Below, piece after piece: positions 35,627 to 44,481 of a stretch of DNA of 64,000 nt (position 1 is its first letter; every line of letters begins with the position of its first letter). Source of the stretch: Phycisphaerales bacterium (lineage in GTDB: Bacteria > Planctomycetota > Phycisphaerae > Phycisphaerales > UBA1924). The position numbers and the translations under genes were made by a program. The notes beneath the pieces are model-generated. The model worked only from the letters and a program-made list of their open reading frames with translations, did no database searches and was not told the DNA's origin. The stretch is from assembly GCA_029260295.1 (NCBI GenBank), contig JAJDDN010000006.1:62001-126000 (forward strand). The letters run 5' to 3'.

Positions 35627-38600
35627 ATGAAATCAGCTATGAAATCCGTATCCCCAGCCCTCGCTATCGCCGCACTGGCACTCACCTCGGCAACAACCAC
35701 CGCCACCGACCCCCTCGCCCCACGCCCCAACGGCATGGCCTTCGACCGCCCAACAAGCCACATCCTCATGGGCGCCACCATCCATCTCTCCCCAACCGAA
35801 ATCTACCCCGCAGACTCCAACCCCGCCATCCTCATAGAGAACGGCATCATCGTCGGCGTCTTCAAATCCACACACACCATCCGTCTCAAACCCGGATACC
35901 AAGTCCACGAACTCGGAGCAGACCAGCACATCTACGCCGGATTCATCGACGCCTTCGTCGAAGTCAACGCCCAACCCCTCGACACAACCTCCGCAGGCAC
36001 CCACTTCAACCGCTTCGTCACCCCACAACGCGACGCCCTCGTCGGCCCAGGACTCACAGACAACAAAGCCAAGTCCCTCCGCGACCTCGGATTCACCACC
36101 GCAATGATCGCCCCAGACTCAGGAGTCTTCCGAGGCTGGACTGCCACCGTCTCCACCGCCGAAAATCTCCCCGACCCATCCATGGGCACCACCCCCGTCT
36201 ACCAATCCCACACCGCCCAGATGATGGGCTTCGATCGCACAAGCTGGCGCGACGCCGACTACCCAACAAGCCACATGGGCGTGATGTCCCTGATGCGCCA
36301 ATCCTTCATCGACGCCGAGCACTATTCAAAAAAGAATGCCAAATCAAAGTCAGACTCCCCCTCTGCCCTGGCAAGCATCACCCCTAAAGACACCACCCTC
36401 TTCTACGACACCGACCACGAGCTCGAAGCGCTCCTCGCCGGCAAGGTCGCCAACGAGTTCAACCACAAGAACCTCGTCATCGTCGGCTCGGGCACAGAAC
36501 ACCGCCGCTTGTCCGCCATCGTGGAAATGAACTACCCCGTCATCGTCCCAATGACCTTCCCCGAAGAACCCGAAGTCTGGACCATCAACGACGCCGACGC
36601 GGTCACCCTGACCGCCCTCCAGCACTGGGAACGCACCCCCGCAAACGCACGCTGGCTCAATAACTCAGGGCTCACCGTCGCCCTCACCTCCAGCAAACTC
36701 CGCGACGACGAGAAATTCTACAAAAACATCCACACCGCCATCGAACGCGGACTCCCCGCAGCAGACGCCCTCGCGATGCTCACGACAAACCCCGCCGAGA
36801 TCCTCAACCTCGACAACCAAGGGACTATTGAAACCGGCAACATCGCCAACCTCGTCATCACCTCCGAAGACCTCTTCGACCCAGATGCAGACGCCAAAAT
36901 CATCGACACCTGGATCGACGGCCGCAAGCACCACATCAACGACCAAAGCCCCACCAACTTCGACGGCTACTGGGAAATCTCGCTCGTAGATGCCGACTTC
37001 ACCATGTGGATCGACATCGAAGGCAAAAAAATCACCGCCCACGAAGGCGAGGGCGACGACCTCGCCACCAACAAAGCACGCAAGGTCGAGATGAACGACA
37101 ACGCCATCTCCTTCATCCTCGATGACGACGACGACGGCTCCGGCTCCGGCTCCGGCTCCTACATCATGTCCGCCACACTCCTATCCGACAACACCATGCG
37201 AGGCACCGGGCTCGGCGCCAACCAAACCCCCTTCAACTGGACCGCAAAGATCGTCGAGGCCCCACTCACCATCAACGACTTCGTCGGCACCTGGGACGCC
37301 GTCCTCAACAAAAAATTCAACCTCACCTTCAAAGTCACCAAGAAACGCATCACCATCATTGAGTACACCGACGGAGACGACATAACCCAAGAAACCGAAG
37401 CCTTCAACACCAACAACAATCACCTCGAGTTCGCCTTCGACCACACCCCCTTCGGCGCACCAGACATCTTCACCATCGTCATCAACAACCCCCACGGCGA
37501 AGATTCAATCAACGGCATGGGCGGCAAAGGAACACTCCCAAACAAAGACACCTTCGGAATCTCCCTCACTAAAGCCGAGGACACAGAAGACGACACCCAA
37601 GAACCAAACCTCCTCCCAGACCTCCCAACAACCCCCTTCGGCCCATACGCCACTGCTCAGAGCCCACAACAAGACTCCGTCCTCATCCACAACGCCACCA
37701 TCTGGACACAGTCCGATGAAGGTATCCTAGAAAACGCCTGGATCATCCTCCGCAACGGCAAAATCAACTCCATCGGCACAGGCCCACACCCAGAAATCGC
37801 CGTAGACCACGCCATCGACGCCAAAGGCAAGCATGTCACCCCAGGCATGATCGACGCCCACTCCCACACCGGCCTCTTCCGCTTCGGTGTCAACGAGTCC
37901 GGCCAAGCCGTCACCGCAGAGTGCCGAATCGAAGACTCCCTCGATCCCGGATACATCGGCTGGTACCGCGAACTCGCCGGCGGCCTCACCACCGCCCAAC
38001 TCCTCCACGGCTCAGCAAACCCCATGGGAGCCCAGTCCCAAACAGTTAAAATCCGCTGGGGCAGCGCAAAGCCACAAGACATGTTCTTCCAAGACGCCAA
38101 GCCCGGCATCAAGTTCGCACTGGGCGAGAATGTCAAACAATCCAACTGGGGCGACGACAAAACCACCCGCTACCCACAAACCCGCATGGGCGTTGAAACA
38201 ATCATGCGCGACCGCTTCACCAAAGCCCGCGAATACGCAAACCGAGGCATGAAAACAATCGAAGGCAGCCAAGACCTCGAACTTACAACCCTTGCCCAGA
38301 TCCTCGCCGGCGATCGCCTCGTCCACTCCCACTCCTACCGCCAAGACGAAATCCTCATGCTCTGCCGCATCGCAGAAGACTTCGACTTCACCATCGGCAC
38401 CTTCCAGCACGGCCTCGAAACCTACAAGGTCGCAGAAACCGTCAAACAACACGCCCTCGGCGCCTCCATCTTCTCCGACTGGTGGGCCTACAAAGTCGAA
38501 GTCACCGACGCCATCCCCTACGCCGGTCCAATCAACCACGAGGTCGGATTGCTTACTTCCTTCAACTCCGATTCCGACGACCTCGCCCGCCGCATGAATG

Positions 38601-39034
38601 TCGAAGCCGCCAAAGCACTCAAGTACAGCCGGGCCTCAGGCATTGACATGACCGAGCAAGAAGCCTTCGCGTTTGTCACCACCAACCCCGCCATCCAGCT
38701 CGGCATCATCGACCGCGTCGGCACCCTAGAACCCGGCAAAGACGCCGACCTCGTCATCTGGTCCGGATCACCACTGTCTTCAATGTCCAGAGCCGAAGCC
38801 ACCTTCGTCGACGGCCGCAAGTACTTCTCACTAGAAGACGACGCCGCACACCGCACCGCCATCGACAGCGAACGCACACGCATCATCCAAAAAATCGTCT
38901 CCAAAGACGCCAAGGGAAACGGCGACAAGAAAGCAGAATCCAAAGCCGACAGCCAACTCATAGACGACCACGACCCAGACCTCACCGCCCACGACTGCGA
39001 ACAACGCTTCCCACACTGGCACACCAACTACTAA
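35627..39034 (+). CDS. Exported two-module amidohydrolase-like protein
   Basis: The 1135-residue precursor has a signal peptide and three parts. Residues about 40-440 are an amidohydrolase module whose metal site is lost: YAGFIDAFVEVNAQ replaces the HxH motif. Residues about 445-640 hold two related beta-barrel-like repeats of about 95 residues, starting FDGYWEISLVD and FVGTWDAVLN, separated by an Asp-rich and Gly-Ser linker. Residues about 680-1090 are a second amidohydrolase module with the metal motif GMIDAHSHTG. It ends in the typical TTNPAIQLGI/GTLEPGKDADLVIW segment. AGGAG lies ten bases before the ATG. The gene at 39045 follows by ten bases, so they form an operon. Substrate unknown. 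Confidence 0.82.
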   Translation: MKSAMKSVSPALAIAALALTSATTTATDPLAPRPNGMAFDRPTSHILMGATIHLSPTEIYPADSNPAILIENGIIVGVFKSTHTIRLKPGYQVHELGADQHIYAGFIDAFVEVNAQPLDTTSAGTHFNRFVTPQRDALVGPGLTDNKAKSLRDLGFTTAMIAPDSGVFRGWTATVSTAENLPDPSMGTTPVYQSHTAQMMGFDRTSWRDADYPTSHMGVMSLMRQSFIDAEHYSKKNAKSKSDSPSALASITPKDTTLFYDTDHELEALLAGKVANEFNHKNLVIVGSGTEHRRLSAIVEMNYPVIVPMTFPEEPEVWTINDADAVTLTALQHWERTPANARWLNNSGLTVALTSSKLRDDEKFYKNIHTAIERGLPAADALAMLTTNPAEILNLDNQGTIETGNIANLVITSEDLFDPDADAKIIDTWIDGRKHHINDQSPTNFDGYWEISLVDADFTMWIDIEGKKITAHEGEGDDLATNKARKVEMNDNAISFILDDDDDGSGSGSGSYIMSATLLSDNTMRGTGLGANQTPFNWTAKIVEAPLTINDFVGTWDAVLNKKFNLTFKVTKKRITIIEYTDGDDITQETEAFNTNNNHLEFAFDHTPFGAPDIFTIVINNPHGEDSINGMGGKGTLPNKDTFGISLTKAEDTEDDTQEPNLLPDLPTTPFGPYATAQSPQQDSVLIHNATIWTQSDEGILENAWIILRNGKINSIGTGPHPEIAVDHAIDAKGKHVTPGMIDAHSHTGLFRFGVNESGQAVTAECRIEDSLDPGYIGWYRELAGGLTTAQLLHGSANPMGAQSQTVKIRWGSAKPQDMFFQDAKPGIKFALGENVKQSNWGDDKTTRYPQTRMGVETIMRDRFTKAREYANRGMKTIEGSQDLELTTLAQILAGDRLVHSHSYRQDEILMLCRIAEDFDFTIGTFQHGLETYKVAETVKQHALGASIFSDWWAYKVEVTDAIPYAGPINHEVGLLTSFNSDSDDLARRMNVEAAKALKYSRASGIDMTEQEAFAFVTTNPAIQLGIIDRVGTLEPGKDADLVIWSGSPLSSMSRAEATFVDGRKYFSLEDDAAHRTAIDSERTRIIQKIVSKDAKGNGDKKAESKADSQLIDDHDPDLTAHDCEQRFPHWHTNY

Positions 39035-39044
39035 TCCACCCATC

Positions 39045-40322
39045 ATGAAAGTACCCACCATGAAATACATACCAGCACTCATCGCCGCCGCATTCGCATC
39101 AACCGCCGTCGCCCAGGACCTCACCCCCACGGCCCCGGCGCAAGACCACCCGATCTTCCTCGTCGGCGCAACAGCCCACACAGTCTCAGGCGAAACAATC
39201 GAAAACGCAGTCGTCTCCATGAATCACGGCAAGATCGGAATGGTCGGAAAATCCGACGACATCATGCCAAAGATCTCCCTCTCAGTAGACACCGAGATCA
39301 TCGACCTCACCGGCATGCACATCTACCCAGGACTCATCGACTCCGTCACCCGCCTAGGACTCGAAGAAACCTCCGCCGTCCGCGCCACCCGCGACTACAA
39401 CGAAGTCGGCCCAATGACCCCAGAGGTCCGAGCCTATGTCGCCGTCAACCCAGACTCCGTCGTCATCCCCGTCGCAAGAACCAACGGCATCCTCACCGTC
39501 GGAGTCTTCCCAAGCGGCGGAACAATCCCAGGACGCGCCTCCATCCTCTCAACCGATGGCTGGACCACAGAAGACCTCGCCCTCGTCCGCGACGCAGGAC
39601 TCATCATCTCCCTGCGAGACAACAACACCGAAGATCTCAACACCATCTTCGCCCAAGCAGTCGCCTACAAACAATCCCACTCCACAACCGACCAACGCCT
39701 CGACGCCATCTCCACAGTCCTCGAAGGTGAAAACCAAAACCCGGTCTTCATGCGTGCAAACTCCTTCGACCAGATCACAAACTCAATCAACTGGGCAGTA
39801 GACCACAACCTCAAACCAATCATCGTCGGCGGCCGCGACGCGTACCTCTGCACCGACCTCCTCGTCTCCACAAACACCCCCGTCATCATCGGTGGCACCT
39901 TTGGATTCCCCAAACGACCAGACGCCCCCTACGACGAACCCTACACACTCCCACAAAAACTCGAAGCCGCCGGCGTCCAATGGTCCCTCACCATGTCCTC
40001 CAGATTCGGACACGAACGAAACCTCCCAGACGCCGCCGCCATCGCAGTCGCCCACGGCCTATCCCCAGACGCCGCCCTCAAAGGCATCACACTCAACGCC
40101 GCCAAAAATCTAAACATCGACCACCTCATCGGTTCAATCGAAAAAGGCAAACACGCCACCCTCATTATCACCGACGGCGACATCCTCGAAACCACCACCG
40201 TCGTCCAGTCCGCCTATATCCAAGGCCGATCAATCGACCTCACCAATAAGCAAACCGAACTCCGCGACATCTACAGAGAAAAATACCGCCAGTTGAACCT
40301 CATCGAATCCAACGACAACTAG
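39045..40322 (+). CDS. Exported amidohydrolase-like protein without metal ligands
   Basis: The 425-residue precursor has a signal peptide ending at AVAQD and the amidohydrolase frame (ENAVVSMNHGKIGMVG, YPGLIDSVTRLGL, ALKGITLNAAKNLNID, SIEKGKHATLIITDGDILE). The HxH metal motif after the first strand is replaced by IDSVT, and no replacement His cluster is visible. It is therefore probably not a hydrolase, or it acts as a partner to the 35627 protein, whose first module it resembles. ATG 39060 is an alternative start. Its stop codon is two bases from the end of the convergent lipoprotein gene. Confidence 0.75.
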   Translation: MKVPTMKYIPALIAAAFASTAVAQDLTPTAPAQDHPIFLVGATAHTVSGETIENAVVSMNHGKIGMVGKSDDIMPKISLSVDTEIIDLTGMHIYPGLIDSVTRLGLEETSAVRATRDYNEVGPMTPEVRAYVAVNPDSVVIPVARTNGILTVGVFPSGGTIPGRASILSTDGWTTEDLALVRDAGLIISLRDNNTEDLNTIFAQAVAYKQSHSTTDQRLDAISTVLEGENQNPVFMRANSFDQITNSINWAVDHNLKPIIVGGRDAYLCTDLLVSTNTPVIIGGTFGFPKRPDAPYDEPYTLPQKLEAAGVQWSLTMSSRFGHERNLPDAAAIAVAHGLSPDAALKGITLNAAKNLNIDHLIGSIEKGKHATLIITDGDILETTTVVQSAYIQGRSIDLTNKQTELRDIYREKYRQLNLIESNDN

Positions 40323-40324
40323 TC

Positions 40325-40870
40325 TCAATTCCCGCCATCAACTGGAACACTCAGAATCTCAAAGTCGTCCTGCAACGACTCGATCTCCCCATCAGCACGC
40401 GCCGTCCGGAACAGCACCCGCATCTTCCCCCGCCCCTCAGCTTCGAACCAATCAGGCAATCCCGTAATCACAAACCGGTAAGTCCGCGTCACCGAATCAA
40501 AGTACGACACATTGGTCGCCAGATCCCGAAGATCAATCTCCCACTTAACCCCGCTCTCCCCAATCGTCGACGCCCCGGACTTCCGGAGCCGCACCGTCAC
40601 CCTCCCGACGCCCTTGATCGTGTCGCCCCACCCATCACGGATCTCCACATGCAGCACCACCCGAACCTGACCATCAACCATCTCGGCATGCGTCAACGGA
40701 TGAACACGCATCCCCGCCGGAGCGAACGGCCCAGGAAGAACCATCCCCTCCTCAGCACGCACAACCTCCTCGCGGATCACAACCCCCCGCTGGCACCCCG
40801 CCGATGACACGACCGCAGAAACAACCGCCGCCAGTCCCAAAGCCCCACGAAATATCTTGCCAATCCGCAT
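40325..40870 (-). CDS. Lipoprotein of unknown function
   Basis: The 181-residue precursor has a lipoprotein signal with lipobox SAGC. The mature chain is mostly beta (QVRVVLHVEIRDGWGDTIK, VTVRLRKSG, RTYRFVITGLPDWF), suggesting an immunoglobulin-like or C2-like sandwich; no family is recognised. It follows the phage-like genes in the same direction. However, it has its own TAGACT box five bases before the ATG and no Shine-Dalgarno sequence, unlike those genes. It is therefore probably a host gene and not part of the phage unit. Confidence 0.6.
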   Translation of the reverse strand: MRIGKIFRGALGLAAVVSAVVSSAGCQRGVVIREEVVRAEEGMVLPGPFAPAGMRVHPLTHAEMVDGQVRVVLHVEIRDGWGDTIKGVGRVTVRLRKSGASTIGESGVKWEIDLRDLATNVSYFDSVTRTYRFVITGLPDWFEAEGRGKMRVLFRTARADGEIESLQDDFEILSVPVDGGN

Positions 40871-40875
40871 CACCC

Positions 40876-40881
40876 AGTCTA
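40876..40881 (-). promoter_or_regulatory. -10 box for the 40325 lipoprotein gene
   Basis: TAGACT on the minus strand, five bases before the ATG at 40870, overlapping the stop codon of the upstream phage-like gene. Confidence 0.4.
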
Positions 40882-41148
40882 GCCCCGCCCCGATCCGGAC
40901 ACCGATCGACCAGACAACACATCAACAAGCCCCCGCTGGCCCGCCTCAAGCAAAGACAACGCCCGCGTATTCTCACGGATCACCTCAATCAACACAGACC
41001 GATCCTCGATCCGCCCGATCAACTCCGTGTGTGCTTCATTAATCTGCTGCTCCCGTTTAAACGAAGCCCGCCGCTCGATCAACCACATCGCGCACACCAT
41101 CCCCGCGACACCAAACTGGGTCAACGCCCCAAGCACTTCAGTTTCCAT
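40879..41148 (-). CDS. Small membrane protein with coiled coil, last gene of the phage-head cluster
   Basis: The 89-residue product has one N-terminal membrane helix (EVLGALTQFGVAGMVCAMWLI) and then a charged amphipathic helix of about 55 residues (RASFKREQQINEAHTELIGR and onward). This is the layout of phage holin-like or anchoring proteins, but no holin family is recognised. The ATG at 41148 has the strong Shine-Dalgarno sequence GGAGGGG directly upstream and starts 11 bases after the previous stop codon. It may anchor something to the membrane rather than lyse cells, since no endolysin gene is present. Confidence 0.55.
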   Translation of the reverse strand: METEVLGALTQFGVAGMVCAMWLIERRASFKREQQINEAHTELIGRIEDRSVLIEVIRENTRALSLLEAGQRGLVDVLSGRSVSGSGRG

Positions 41149-41159
41149 GACCCCTCCAA

Positions 41160-41546
41160 TCAAACCCCGGTCAACCGCCCAAACACCGCCACATACCCAA
41201 CCGACACATCACGCCCGCGCTGCGCCGGTCCAGTCTCTTCATAGGTTAAAAACTTCATGTCAGCCCATTGATGCCCATGCTCATCGACAAGCGTCCCCGC
41301 AGCAACATTAAACTTCGCCTCGGCCAATATAGCGTCCCGCAAACTCCACAACGAAGTATCCGAACTCGCAACAAGCCGCCCGCGAACCTCCAGCCATACT
41401 TCCCAGTCCCCAGACTCAAAGGTCCCCGGCGTCACCGGATCATTCAACACCGCCGCGAACGAAACCACCCGCCGCCCCATCCGACGATTCACAAACCGGT
41501 GCCCGCCAGACCCAAACAAGTCCTGCCCCTTAAACGAAGACGCCAT
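41160..41546 (-). CDS. Putative phage head-completion/neck protein
   Basis: The 128-residue product starts MASSFKGQDLFGSGGHRFVNRRMGRRVV and contains WEVWLEVRGRLVASSDTSLWSLRDAI. Size, beta-rich pattern and position after the connector-like genes suggest a head-tail joining or tail-completion protein, but no family is recognised. Its ATG shares one base with the stop codon of the upstream gene, so translation is coupled. Role inferred from order only. Confidence 0.45.
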   Translation of the reverse strand: MASSFKGQDLFGSGGHRFVNRRMGRRVVSFAAVLNDPVTPGTFESGDWEVWLEVRGRLVASSDTSLWSLRDAILAEAKFNVAAGTLVDEHGHQWADMKFLTYEETGPAQRGRDVSVGYVAVFGRLTGV

Positions 41547-41947
41547 CACCCACCCCCAATCACACTCACCGGCTCAACATCACCCCGGCTGCTCACCGCC
41601 ACCAATCGGATCTCCCGCGTCGCCCGTGATCCCGAGAACGAATACGAAACCGACTGCACAACAACACTCATCAAAATAACCCGGCTATCAGCATCATTCC
41701 CCCGATCAACATCAATCCGAATCGACGCCTCCTCCCCAGGATCAGGCGACGCCAGATCATCCCCATCAATGTCCTGATACACCCGCACACTGGTCTTGCG
41801 CCGGGTCGAATCCACATACATCAGGTTCGGGCCCTCCTCGTCCCACTCCTCGGCCATTTCCACACTCGACGAATCAATCGCCACCCGAGAAACACCGACC
41901 CACTCCGTCCCACCAAACCGCACGCCCTTAGGCCGCAACACAAGCAT
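41546..41947 (-). CDS. Phage-cluster protein of unknown function
   Basis: The 133-residue product is beta-rich and acidic, with EEWDEEGPNLMYVDSTRRKT and VYQDIDGDDLASPDPGEE. It has no signal peptide. The ATG at 41947 is preceded by AAGGGGG; a GTG at 41950 is the alternative. It sits ten bases after the 209-residue gene and overlaps the next gene by one base, so it belongs to the cluster unit. It might be a neck or minor structural protein; nothing in the sequence decides this. Confidence 0.45.
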   Translation of the reverse strand: MLVLRPKGVRFGGTEWVGVSRVAIDSSSVEMAEEWDEEGPNLMYVDSTRRKTSVRVYQDIDGDDLASPDPGEEASIRIDVDRGNDADSRVILMSVVVQSVSYSFSGSRATREIRLVAVSSRGDVEPVSVIGGG

Positions 41948-41957
41948 CACAACCCCC

Positions 41958-42587
41958 TTATCCCCGAGTCAAAACAAACGAGTTGGGATGACGCCGCGTC
42001 TCAGCAATCCCATCCCCATCCAGATCAATAAACGCCACCACAGAACCACGCTGCATCGAGAACCGCTGCTGATACAGCTTGGCCCGATCTAAAAACGCCT
42101 CGCCCCCGCGGCCAGGCGCTCCCGCCGATGCATAAATCAAATGCAACGCCCCGAGCGCCTCAAGCACCACCATCGCGCCGGGGTTCGTCACCGCCGCATC
42201 TCCGAGCCCGTCAGGATCATCAACATCAATCCCGATCATCGAAAGAATCTGCCGGTGCACAATCCCAACCTGAGGCTCAAAGGTAAACACCTCCACCACC
42301 CCAGACACCAATTCCTTACCAGGCAATGCATTGGACGCCGGGTCACTCCGCATAATCGAAACAGTCGCCACCGTCGCGCTCTCAACACTCACAACTTCCA
42401 TAGGCACCGAATCAATCAGCACCACATGCCCCGTAGCAATCCCAGAATCAATAAACGACCCCGTCAGCAGCGTAAGCGTCGTCCCGCTCAACCCCCCCAC
42501 ACCACTCAGCAGCCGCTGCCCGTTCCACACAACCTCCCGGAACAACCCCGGCTCAATAATCAACAAATCCCTGTCCTTGGCAAACAT
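41958..42587 (-). CDS. Phage-cluster protein, possible head-tail connector
   Basis: The 209-residue product begins MFAKDRDLLIIEPGLFREVV. Its first half is beta-rich (LLTGSFIDSGIATGHVVLID, VSVESATVATVSIMR). Its second half is helical with RAKLYQQRFSMQRGSVVAFI, then a DLDGDG loop near the C-terminus. The position after the capsid gene is where connector (adaptor) proteins are normally encoded, so that role is plausible; no family was recognised. The ATG at 42587 has GGAGG seven bases upstream, and the longer in-frame start at 42614 does not. Confidence 0.5.
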   Translation of the reverse strand: MFAKDRDLLIIEPGLFREVVWNGQRLLSGVGGLSGTTLTLLTGSFIDSGIATGHVVLIDSVPMEVVSVESATVATVSIMRSDPASNALPGKELVSGVVEVFTFEPQVGIVHRQILSMIGIDVDDPDGLGDAAVTNPGAMVVLEALGALHLIYASAGAPGRGGEAFLDRAKLYQQRFSMQRGSVVAFIDLDGDGIAETRRHPNSFVLTRG

Positions 42588-42701
42588 CGCAGTCCTCCCC
42601 AAAAGCAAACACATTCAAACCCAAACCCGGGACGGATGTTTCCACCCGCCCCGAGCGTTCCAGCCCCCACCAGAACCCCGCAATCCATATTCAAAATCCG
42701 A

Positions 42702-43874
42702 TCAAACAGCAAGCCCCGAGATCAGACCATGCGCATTCTCGTTCTTGAACTCCATCGTGTACTCGCCGATCACCTGACCCGAAACAGAATCACCCGTAGC
42801 CGCCAAAGGCTTGTAATGGAAACTCCGACCCTGCATCGGCATCACCGATACACGCGACGAATCAAGCAGCATCACCGTATCAGTCGGGACCCACCGCGAA
42901 AGAATCACCCGGCACACACCAAAGTCACTCTCGTACACCGAGATCATGTCAGAATAAGTCTGATCCTCAGGCAGATACGCCCGGCTCCCCGACGCAAACC
43001 CATTGATCTTCCGTTTCTGAGCACCGCCCACAACAATCGTGTCAATACCCCCAGAAGACTGATCCCAGATCTGCTTGAGCGCGGCATTGAGCACCAACTC
43101 ATTGAGCTCGTCACCCGCACCATCACCAAGCGGGATCGCCCCCGCACCAGGAACAAACTGATTCGTATTCATCGAATGGATCAACCCATTCATCGAACGC
43201 CGAACCGCACCAGTCCCCTGCTGATCACTCGAAGGCGCAACACCATTGATCACACAGTTCTCAAGATCCCGCAGCAGCTCACGCATCCGCTCCTGCTTCT
43301 GATAATCAACCTCATCAGAAATCCCGTACGCCCGCGATGCCTGGAGCGAACCAGAAACATCAATCCCAGAAGTAAAGATCTGCGTGTAGTTGCTCTTGCG
43401 AACCCGGTTACTAAACCGAGCCCCAGGCGAATCATCACCCTCAAGAGCCGCGTTCCCCAAAATATGCAGCTCCATATCGTCCGCAAGCGCAACTGCGGTC
43501 GTCGCCCCATACCCACGAACAACACCAAGCACCGAACCCCCAACATCAACCGCCTCAACAAGCATCACCTCACCGCTCTGCCCAGGACGAACCAGATCAC
43601 CGATACTGAAAATACTCGCGTCATCAACAATAATCCCAACCGCTGTCAACGGATCAGGGTTAAAGGTCACCTGATTAATTGTCCCCTTGTTGGGAAGCAA
43701 CGCATCCTCGATCCACTCGTGCACCGTCGACATCGCCGAACGCTTCGCATCACCAAGATGATCCAGCAAAGGCGTCTCAAACGGACTCACAATCCCAATA
43801 ATGTCGCTCACATCCTCAACCAACTCAGGAAGCCCCGCGCCGCCCGAATAACTCGCCTTACCTGTAAATGCCAT
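42702..43874 (-). CDS. Major capsid protein, SU10/DUF5309-like (HK97 fold)
   Basis: The 390-residue product matches the DUF5309/SU10 major capsid group: an N-terminal VEDVSDIIGIVSPFETPLLDHL, then IYTSG-type segments (YTQIFTSGIDVSGS, SDEVDYQKQERMRELLRDLENCVING), GGIDTIVVGGAQKRKING, and a C-terminal TDTVMLLDSSRVSVMPMQGRSF region. In this group the protein forms the icosahedral shell and needs portal and scaffold for assembly. No encapsulin-type targeting features are seen. A strong AAAGGAG Shine-Dalgarno sequence is present. The family assignment is by pattern and should be the easiest to confirm in the cluster. Confidence 0.8.
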   Translation of the reverse strand: MAFTGKASYSGGAGLPELVEDVSDIIGIVSPFETPLLDHLGDAKRSAMSTVHEWIEDALLPNKGTINQVTFNPDPLTAVGIIVDDASIFSIGDLVRPGQSGEVMLVEAVDVGGSVLGVVRGYGATTAVALADDMELHILGNAALEGDDSPGARFSNRVRKSNYTQIFTSGIDVSGSLQASRAYGISDEVDYQKQERMRELLRDLENCVINGVAPSSDQQGTGAVRRSMNGLIHSMNTNQFVPGAGAIPLGDGAGDELNELVLNAALKQIWDQSSGGIDTIVVGGAQKRKINGFASGSRAYLPEDQTYSDMISVYESDFGVCRVILSRWVPTDTVMLLDSSRVSVMPMQGRSFHYKPLAATGDSVSGQVIGEYTMEFKNENAHGLISGLAV

Positions 43875-43927
43875 TTCTAATCTCCTTTTCTATTCCTGTC
43901 ATCCCGACCCAAAGTCCATCCAACTCT

Positions 43928-44443
43928 TCAACCACCTCGACGAGCCCGCAGATACCGCAACAACTCGTTCCGGTCCCCACTACTCCGCGCCGAGGTCGCC
44001 ATCTTCCCCAACCCATTCCCGCTGCTCCCGACCTGCGAACTCATCGCCGACCCACCCGTCCCGCCGCTCCCATGCGTACCGCACGAGAACAGGAACGGCT
44101 TCCGAGATTTCAACTCCCGAACCGCCACCGCGACATCGGGATCATCCATCTCCGAAATCGTCGCCTCAGTCAACAAACACGCCGTCTCAAGATCCACAGC
44201 CCGCGCCGCCGTCAGCTCACGCTCAATATCCCCGCGCCGCTGCGTAGAAACCACCGCCGAATTAGCCGATTCAAGCTCCTCAGCAAGCTCCCCAAGACGC
44301 GCCTCACACGCCGACAGCTTCTCCTCGGCCTCTATCGCCCGAGACTTCCAAATCACATCCTCACTAATCTCAACCGCATCCACCTCAACTGCTGCGGGTG
44401 GATCAGGATTCATCCCATCACCACCAAACCCTTGTAATGCCAT
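43928..44443 (-). CDS. Putative capsid scaffolding protein
   Basis: The 171-residue product is acidic at the N-terminus, has a predicted coiled coil over about 35-75 (AEEKLSACEARLGELAEEL and onward) and a Gly/Ser-rich flexible C-terminal third ending in basic residues (ELLRYLRARRGG). Phage scaffolding proteins have exactly this build, with a basic C-terminal capsid-binding helix, and are encoded between portal and capsid genes as here. No protease triad is present, so the scaffold is probably not cleaved by a fused protease. AAAGGAG precedes the ATG. Confidence 0.55.
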   Translation of the reverse strand: MALQGFGGDGMNPDPPAAVEVDAVEISEDVIWKSRAIEAEEKLSACEARLGELAEELESANSAVVSTQRRGDIERELTAARAVDLETACLLTEATISEMDDPDVAVAVRELKSRKPFLFSCGTHGSGGTGGSAMSSQVGSSGNGLGKMATSARSSGDRNELLRYLRARRGG

Positions 44444-44481
44444 ATCTGTTCTCCTTTATGAAGTCTGTTCCATCAATCCAA

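Noticed and set aside
42702..43874. Encapsulin instead of phage capsid
   Set aside because: The presence of portal and scaffold-like genes beside it and the SU10-like segment order favour a phage head; no cargo enzyme gene is linked.
42141..43880. 579-codon frame antisense to the capsid gene
   Set aside because: It has Arg/His/Asn-rich low-complexity content, no domain pattern and no ribosome-binding site. The capsid and connector-like frames opposite are clearly coding.
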